Source of the DNA: Botryococcus braunii
Lineage: Eukaryota; Chlorophyta; Trebouxiophyceae
DNA: 64,000 bases
Reading direction: 5' to 3'
NCBI GenBank assembly: GCA_002005505.1
Contig: KV908347.1
Span: forward strand, 529,446 to 593,445
A model generated the notes under the pieces. The model was not told the DNA's origin. It ran no database searches and saw only the letters and a list, made by a program, of their open reading frames with translations. Each line of letters starts with the position of its first letter. Position 1 is the first letter of the stretch. The translations under genes and the position numbers were made by a program. Shown here one piece after another: positions 31,565 through 64,000 of the stretch.

Positions 31565-32580
31565 CCGCCCATAACCTCACCTGCGATAAGCGGTCTGCAA
31601 GTCTGTGTTGGGCACAGCCCGGACACGGTAATGGCCTCTGTTGTGCTCCCGGATTTGAAATGGACGTATCTTTCGTTCTGACAATGATTTTTTTTCATGA
31701 GTTCCTTGACTAGCACCCGGACCACTCCATGTTCTGCGCATAAGCGCAAATACGGTTGTACCGGCCCAAGGCAGCTGGACACCTGATCCCAAATTTCCTC
31801 AGACTAATAAGCCCCTGCAATTTCTAGCCCCTCACTAATATACATATAGCAAATGTTTGAGCCATCAATCAAGCTGCATACGTTGAAGTTTAGAGGACTT
31901 CTTGGAATCAGTCCTGATCGCAGTAGTCGTACAGGGTTGCATCGTGGCTCTTCTATCGTGTGGCAGCCAACCTGAGGTACACTCCCGAAGGTATATTATT
32001 AGCCCAGGTAAACCCCAGCTGCAATGGTTCCTTCACTTCCACTAACGGAGCTGGGTACCTCTTCATCACAGTCTCATACGGATTCAGCGGCTTGGCGACA
32101 TGTATTTCCGCGGATTTGTACACTGCGTGTGGCAACAAAAGCCACGATCCAACCGCGTGGACCCTGCTCCTTCAGGTTGAATGCCTATAGTGTGTGTATA
32201 TTATGCGTTTCGATCAAAATGAAGTAGTTAAAAATGATTACTGAAAGAAGCCGCCGGCCAGGCTCGTCCGTGGGACCTGCTGCCGTCAGCTGAAGGTAAT
32301 AAATCCTTCACAAGAAGTTTAAAGTTGCACATGGCATTGCACACCATTTCTTGACATAGGTCTAATCTCAAAGTTGGCAGTTGAAGTGTCATTACCTAAA
32401 GGTAGCAACCATTTCTGATCGACTCAAGATATACGCACTTGCTGCCTCGGACATGTGCAAACGTCATCATCAAGGCTTCTTAACAAGTTTAACCCAGTAA
32501 CTGGATGTCTGATAGTATAAACATGATTAATAGCCACGTACGGTAGCACCAAGTGCTGTATCGTTTACATCTACACCCCC

Positions 32581-32721
<141 letters not shown>

Positions 32722-32899
32722 ACGACGGAACACGACGGAACACCCTCCGGTACCCTGGGCGTGGAGCGGATGCAGCATCGCAAAGCAGAACATAGAAACT
32801 GCGTGACTACTCCCCGTCGTTTGATACAAGTAAGATACGTTGGCCGTAAATGTATTGGAGCGACATGCTGTAAGAAGAACTCCAAGAGCTCCGGAGCTT

Positions 32900-32943
32900 A
32901 CTCCCACATTCGAGGATTGGATCCAATCCTAGGATGTGGGAGT
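32900..32943. repeat. 44 bp near-perfect palindrome
   Basis: Halves 32900-32921 and 32922-32943 are reverse complements with two mismatches and no loop, centred on GGATCC. Confidence 0.85.
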
Positions 32944-34095
32944 TAACACCGAGGTAACGTCCTTTAATCCCTTGAACCATGGGGACTTCGTCAACCTCGC
33001 AACCTGAATTCTGAAATGCAAATACAGGCAATGAGCTCTTACAGAAAGGCTAACAAACAAGCGAACATATCGTTTTTGGACCGGCGCTTCTCCCTGCCTG
33101 CTATTCGGCCTCAAGCCTGGACGTGAAGGCCAAACAGTTTACCGCACAGTTCCAAATCATGCCAAGCTATCACTGGAACACATCCTCTCACGTTTGATGC
33201 ATGACCGGCTTTCTGCATATCTAATCTGTGACTGTGGGGGGCATCTTATGCAGCAGCAAATCCAATGTCCTCCAGAAGGAGAACGCACCTCTAGAGAGCT
33301 CCTTGGAATGGTACATCACCGCCTGCCGCCGAAGGCGGGTCTATTATTTGTACCCCTCAAATATTCTCATTAGGGAAATTGATTTTACAGCTGAGCGTCC
33401 GCGGCATGTTGATCATGACAGATTACCTGTGCCAGGTGCCCTTTTTACATGAAACGGGTGTGAACCGGGCGTCAGGCTATGTTTGGCCCACCTGTCTTTT
33501 AGGATGAGGAAAAGGAAGATGGGGGCGAGTGCCCTAAACTCCCACCCCGAGACTCCCGGCAGTTTGACCCCGTGGCTACTGCCTTTTGGGATGAGTAGTA
33601 TTATTACTAGTACCGTCAAAGGCCTTCGTCAAGACTCTACCCAAATTTTCATGTCTGCTCAGGCTAGCAGGGCGACGATTTAAGTACGATATTGAAACAA
33701 AAATGCTAGAAGACACGTGTTGTCCCGTTTTGCACTGAGAGGATGGCGAACGAGCTTCCTTGCCTTTTCTTTGCGCCTCCGCCCCCCCCCCCCCCAAAAG
33801 AAAGGCCAGCACTCCCCCAAACCCATGTGTGCTTTTAAGTTCTAAGTCTATGTAATGGTCTGTCATGAGGTTCTGTGACACATACATGCAACTGCCTTTC
33901 CGCTTTCAACACGTCACTCAAACCATCAAGGAATATAACCATGTCCCACCTCTCAGGCACGGAGTAAGCTGCTCGTGACCACCTGCTTGACACAATGATG
34001 CACAGACTTCCTTTGTTCCATGTTCCAACCCGGTGTCCCATATTTCAAATGAATTGAAACTTCCATAGCAACTCGCAATGTAAGCCCCGCAGTGC

Positions 34096-34121
34096 TTACA
34101 CGTCCATAAGAGGACGTGTAA
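34096..34121. repeat. Short perfect hairpin
   Basis: TTACACGTCC, loop ATAAGA, GGACGTGTAA. Ten-base arms, no T-run, function unknown. Confidence 0.65.
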
Positions 34122-34936
34122 ACCAAACGCGATAACAGGGTAATGGACAGACGTAACAGACAAGGGCATTGGATTCCGGCCTGATTCGGCATACTAGGAC
34201 TCGCAGAAAGCACACACGACCTAGTGGCACAGAAGAAAACCAAAAAAAACATGTCATTGACCGAGTCTTCTCCATCTCTTCAGCCTCCAATGGCTGGACA
34301 GATGTAGCCTTAATCACCTACAAAGGTGGAAGCAAATTATTACCATCTTCTTATGCGTCTTCTCCTTCTTCGAATAATTCTATCTCTTGCCCGATACGCA
34401 ACATTGGCGCGGCCCCTTCAGCGCTTCGATTGTAAGAGGGCAGGTAGGGCGCTCGAGCGTCACCTGACTTCACCACATCTTTCTCATGAGATATTAATGG
34501 GATCACCCTTATTGTTATCACACTTAATGCTGTCTGGGCTACATCTGAGGGGCTTCGCTAATGAGCAACGCACTCCAGAGCATACGTTTCTGAAAGCAAC
34601 CAACCACCCACATCCCGACAGGAAGATCCCAGGCCGTTGACCAGCACGTGGTCAGGGCCAGTAGCAGTCTGCGATCATATGTGGCTTGAACGGTTGGATC
34701 CGAGAACAGGGTTCATGCTAACTTACTTCAGGGGCATTTTACGCTGTAACGCCAGAACGCCTATTATTTATTTACTTTTCCAATTTGCAGCGAGGGGCAC
34801 GGGGGTTGACCTCCCCCACGTTCCCTCCGGGAACCGTTGGGTCCCCCTCGGACCCGCTGCTCTCACTTTGCTGTGCAGCCTTGTTAACGCTGCCCTTCCC
34901 TGCACCGAGTTTCCTACTTCCAGCGGTTTTCACAGG

Positions 34937-35545
34937 ACAGACAGCACGTGCCCTGGACGTCCCTGTAAGTAACAGGGACAGGCTGTAACAGACAGCATGT
35001 GCCCTGGATGTCCCTTTAAGTAACAGGGACAGGCTGTAACAGACAGCACGCAACGGCCCCCCGGGTTTGGGCTTCCCCACAAGCCCTCGGATACCTTTAA
35101 AGGGGAATGGTTAGAAGGAAAAGAGACCCGTTTCTCTCAGTTCTTTCTACACCCCTCTTAAAACCGCCCTTCCCTACACCCATCTTCGTTGTACAGCGAC
35201 TTCCGCGTCAAAAAGACGACGTGCCTCCAACAGGGCCCCTCACAGGGACATCCAGGTCAGATGCTCTGCAAAGACAGTCCCTACCGTTCTCTTCAGAGAC
35301 AGGCTGTCAAAGGGACAACCAGATTACAGGCTCTCAAACAGACATCCAGGTCACGTGCCCTTCAAGACAGCGCGTGCCGTCCTCTTCCAAGATAGGCTCT
35401 CAGAGGGACATGCAGGTCACGTGCTCTTTAAAGATGACGGATGCCAGTACCTTTCAAGAAGGGGCGTGTCCCCTGTCCCCGGTCCGTGCAACCTGATGTG
35501 GCCCGAAACCTTAGGGATCACAGGTACAGGACAACGTGTCTTTCC
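34937..35545. repeat. 51 bp tandem repeat and diverged relatives
   Basis: Two clean 51-base units start at 34937 and 34988 (ACAGACAGCACGTGCCCTGG...), with a partial third at 35039. From about 35190 to 35545, scattered relatives keep pieces such as CAGGGACAT, CAGGTCACGTGC and GACAGGCTGT. Probably one decayed array. Open frames over it (up to 129 codons) show no domain. Confidence 0.65.
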
Positions 35546-35934
35546 CTCAGACCCGTGCCGTACAGGGCCCTCCCCCGGGTTGGCGTTGCACAGTGCAACT
35601 TGCACAGTCAAAGTGCCTAATCAGGCACTTGACGCGCACCGTCCCGCCCTAATCATTCTCTGGTCTCCACGCTGTAAAACAATCCGAACATCTCATCTAA
35701 GCAGGCACTAACTGAACCTGGCCGAGCGCACGAGCTGGGTGGCAAGGACATTCGTAGTTTGACTGCCCGGCCATGCTCGAAAGGCTCTTACATTATGTAA
35801 GTCAGCCGCGCGGAAACAATCACTGAACAGCCCGCCGGTGGTGTCAGGAGACTGGAGGACTGTTTAGTAACGGTTGCCACGCTCTTACACTCACTGGTGT
35901 TAAAAAGCGTTCATTACATTGTCGTTGACCCGCA

Positions 35935-36170
35935 GGGCAAAGCTATGACACACCCGCACGGCGATACATGCTGTTGCACCCCCCCGGGCAAAGCTATGAC
36001 TCACCCGCACGGCGTAACATCGTGTTCGACCCAGAGGGCAAAGCTATGACACCCGCATGGCTTAACATCATGTTCGACCCGGAGGGCGACGCTATGGCAC
36101 ACCCGCACGGCGTTATATGGCGTTCGGCCAGCACAGTGTTACATGGTGGTCTGTCTTGCAGGGCAAAGCT
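35935..36170. repeat. About 46-51 bp tandem repeat at the 3' flank of the PfkB gene
   Basis: Four units beginning GGGCAAAGCTATGACAC (35937, 35987, 36038, 36084) plus a partial unit GGGCAAAGCTAGGAG at 36161, which abuts the stop codon at 36180-36182. The array probably overlaps the kinase 3' UTR. Confidence 0.75.
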
Positions 36171-36179
36171 AGGAGGCCA

Positions 36180-43948
<7,769 letters not shown>

Positions 43949-45815
43949 ACTGAGGAAGAAAGGATTCTTAAGTATTGAAGGAAGACCTCCTTGTGGGCTT
44001 GCCGACGCTAAACTCCCGTCAGCTGTCGCCGGCTACTTGATCTCTTGCAAGGCCCCAAATGGATAAAAACAAACCTTGGAAGCTCGTCGTGCCCAAAGTA
44101 ACACAATGACCAGAGTCAAAGTTCTGGACCCAGTATATGTCCGTTTACTTTTCCGATTGTGCTTCTGCTTGCCTTCGCCGGGTGAGATGCCTCAGTCCAG
44201 TCAGGTGGGGAACAATACGAATTCATCCAAGGAGGACCCGATTACTAACCGCACTCCAACCACGGATCGCGTTGATTGCGTTATTTTGTTCATTGATGCA
44301 CTGAAATTGGATCCTACAAGTGCCACGAGGGCCCCACATGCCGCATTTGTATCCTGTTCTATCTTCAACCAATTCAAAGTCAATCTGCAATAGGCAAGCT
44401 TTGCCAGTCTAAACCCGTTTAGCAGTTTTAGTTTTGTTAGGTGAGTTCTCCATCAATCATTCCCGTCCTCCGCCTTAGCGCGCGGTACGGGTACTTCCGT
44501 TGATTCTCAATCCAGTACGTATGATAATCGTTCGTTGTCATTGCTTGCGGGTGAATATATCTGAATATGCTTAGAAACAAACAAAATTTAGTAGTTTTTC
44601 TTGACTAATCTGAGGTTCGAAAGTAGAGCGTGCAGGGTGAACCTGCCGGGGCAGGTCGGCCACCTCCTGGCTTCGCAGTTATGCAGTTGTAGCTCACCTC
44701 TCTACACCCCGCCAAATTAAAGATATAGAAATTGAATTAGCTTTTAAGAATTACTGCCGACCCGCCGACAAGGCCATGACAGTTCCAGAAGTACATAATG
44801 GCATGCCCTCCCGTATAACCTAGATGCCATTTGCCCCAAATACAGCCTGACGGGAACTCTTCAACTGCTTTAGGTCTTTTTTCAATCATTGAACGTTTGG
44901 GTAGGGAGTGTACGCCAGCTTTTGGTCCAATACTGCACCGGATCGGGAAAACTCCAGCTAGGGTTAGGTCCCGGCTGTTACCCGTACTCATCATCATCGT
45001 GCATAACATCTATTTGGGTTCATTTCAATCTTATGTACTCTCCAGGGATAGAAGCCTGCTTTTTATGGAGCAGGAGATTCCTTGTCCACAAGACCTTAGG
45101 TACAAGGAAAGCTTAGTAAGCACAAGGAAAGCTTGGTTTCTTGACAAAGCAGATGCAAGGGCACACTTGGTGCTGCACTTGCTTCTAAAGCGTGTTCTAT
45201 GTGGCAAGTATAGAAGCACGCCTTCGATGCCAGTCTGTGGGGCAGACATGGTAGGGTGTCATATAGGGCAGACGGGTTGAGTTGGAGGGTTGCTAAGTGA
45301 TCTTTGCATCTGAGAACCCAGTACAAAGATGTCAGACGCTGTGCATTAATGATAAATCCTCCCAAATGTAGCCAAGCTTGCAGAGCTGCAAATGCCACCA
45401 CATTTGCACATTTGTTCTACATCCCGTAGGTCACCCCTGGGAGATGGTCCATTTAAAAAGGCCTGTCATCATTATGCCTCAGGGCAGGCCACAAAGGCTT
45501 TTTTACTAGCTCAACACGTGTAGGCATGTGCTGGTGTCCCCAGTCTTCATATCTGCACAAGGGACCTTGTGGGTATTATTCACGAACCTCGCAAGGAGGG
45601 GGGGGGGGTTGGATGGAGAAGCAAACAAACAGCTCCTCTTGTTCCGATGTGTCTCAATGGCCTTCGTTGATGGAGCAACAATTAGGTACACCGAGCAACA
45701 CTGATGTACCGCCAAGATGGGCTGCAATTCCAAATTGCTCTCAAGCTGACAACTGTCCAGTCTGCACAGATCCCTTGGAAGCAGCCTGAAGACTCTCTTC
45801 CCCCATACCCCCTCT

Positions 45816-45846
<31 letters not shown>

Positions 45847-45862
45847 GTGCGCGGGCGCGCTC

Positions 45863-45902
<40 letters not shown>

Positions 45903-45980
45903 TGTGTGTGTGTGTGTCTGTCTGTCTCCCTCTCTCTCCCCCCTCTCTCTCCCCCTCTCTCACTCTCCCTCCCTCTCTCT

Positions 45981-46078
<98 letters not shown>

Positions 46079-46154
46079 GTCTCTCTCTCTCTCTCTCAGT
46101 CTCTCTCTCTCACTCTCACTCACACACACACACACACTCACTCTGTCTCTGTCT

Positions 46155-46249
<95 letters not shown>

Positions 46250-46361
46250 CAGTCTTGCGCTGATGTGTGCTTGTACTTCTGCAAAATAGTGGATGCAGTG
46301 GGAGGGAGGAGGGAAGGGGACAAGGTCCTTCATCAGCATGAGCTGTTGTGGACACACGCAG
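43949..46361. other. Divergent intergenic region between the PfkB kinase and urea carboxylase genes
   Basis: Holds the two 5' ends and probably the unseen first exon of urea carboxylase. Open frames here (105 and 149 codons on the plus strand) resemble nothing I know. A duplicated ACAAGGAAAGCTT (45110-45137) and a long CT/GT/CA array (45826-46243) are the only structures noted. Confidence 0.5.
45826..46243. repeat. (CT)n, (GT)n and (CA)n array upstream of urea carboxylase exon 46362
   Basis: CT, GT (45866-45920), CT, then alternating CT and CA blocks ending in CA (46192-46243). Probably lies in the first intron of the gene. Confidence 0.92.

Positions 46362-64000
<17,639 letters not shown>

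Noticed and set aside
45704..46361. In-frame upstream extension of urea carboxylase to the ATG at 45704
   Set aside because: The extension runs through CT/GT/CA repeats and would add Ser-Leu and Thr-His runs not seen in biotin carboxylases. A splice acceptor at 46361 explains the start better.

Overview
The window is nuclear DNA from a eukaryote. Every protein-coding gene I can recognise is broken by many spliceosomal introns (GT-AG, plus two probable GC-AG). No prokaryotic operon, CRISPR array, rRNA or convincing tRNA is visible. A photosynthetic alga fits best, most likely a green alga. The reasons are a free-standing urea carboxylase (the chlorophyte route for urea), a MutS2 of the plant/cyanobacterial kind, and a PfkB kinase of the plant At5g43910 type with a transit-peptide-like first exon. 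This lineage call is inference; other algae are not excluded.

There are five genes. (A) 483-6265, plus: a complete 8-exon gene for a 442-residue type II membrane protein of an uncharacterised glycosyltransferase-like family. (B) 8351-14507, plus: a complete 10-exon SAM-dependent O-methyltransferase of the COMT-like class, 396 residues. (C) 18472-31564, minus: a MutS2-type mismatch-repair ATPase, 14 exons; the 5' exon is tentative and the 3' end was not found. (D) 36180-43948, minus: a PfkB-family sugar kinase, 9 exons, complete if the proposed first exon is right. (E) 46362-64000, plus: urea carboxylase, 17 exons visible; the start codon was not resolved and the gene runs off the right edge before its last carboxyltransferase and biotinyl parts. 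I built all exon chains by hand. In every chain the intron phases are compatible and the joined frame stays open, which is the main evidence for them.

Orientation: A and B run rightward, C and D leftward, E rightward. D and E are therefore head to head across about 2.4 kb (43949-46361), and B and C are tail to tail across about 4 kb. The genes look like unrelated housekeeping or metabolic functions (glycan or surface chemistry, methylation, organelle DNA maintenance, sugar phosphorylation, urea use), not one pathway.

Most of the DNA is intron or intergenic sequence crowded with simple repeats. Long CT, GT, CA and GA tracts sit in most large introns, often as (TC)n-(TG)n compounds. There are also many minisatellites with 32 to 55 bp units. 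Several minisatellites begin exactly at a splice site and carry copies of it: the 55 bp repeat of gene D, the 38 bp and roughly 55-60 bp repeats of gene C, and two repeats in gene E. This link between splice sites and tandem duplication is the most unusual signal in the window. Other structures are a perfect 41 bp-arm hairpin at 7276-7374, a 44 bp near-perfect palindrome at 32900-32943, and an inverted repeat covering a MutS2 splice acceptor at 28710-28854.
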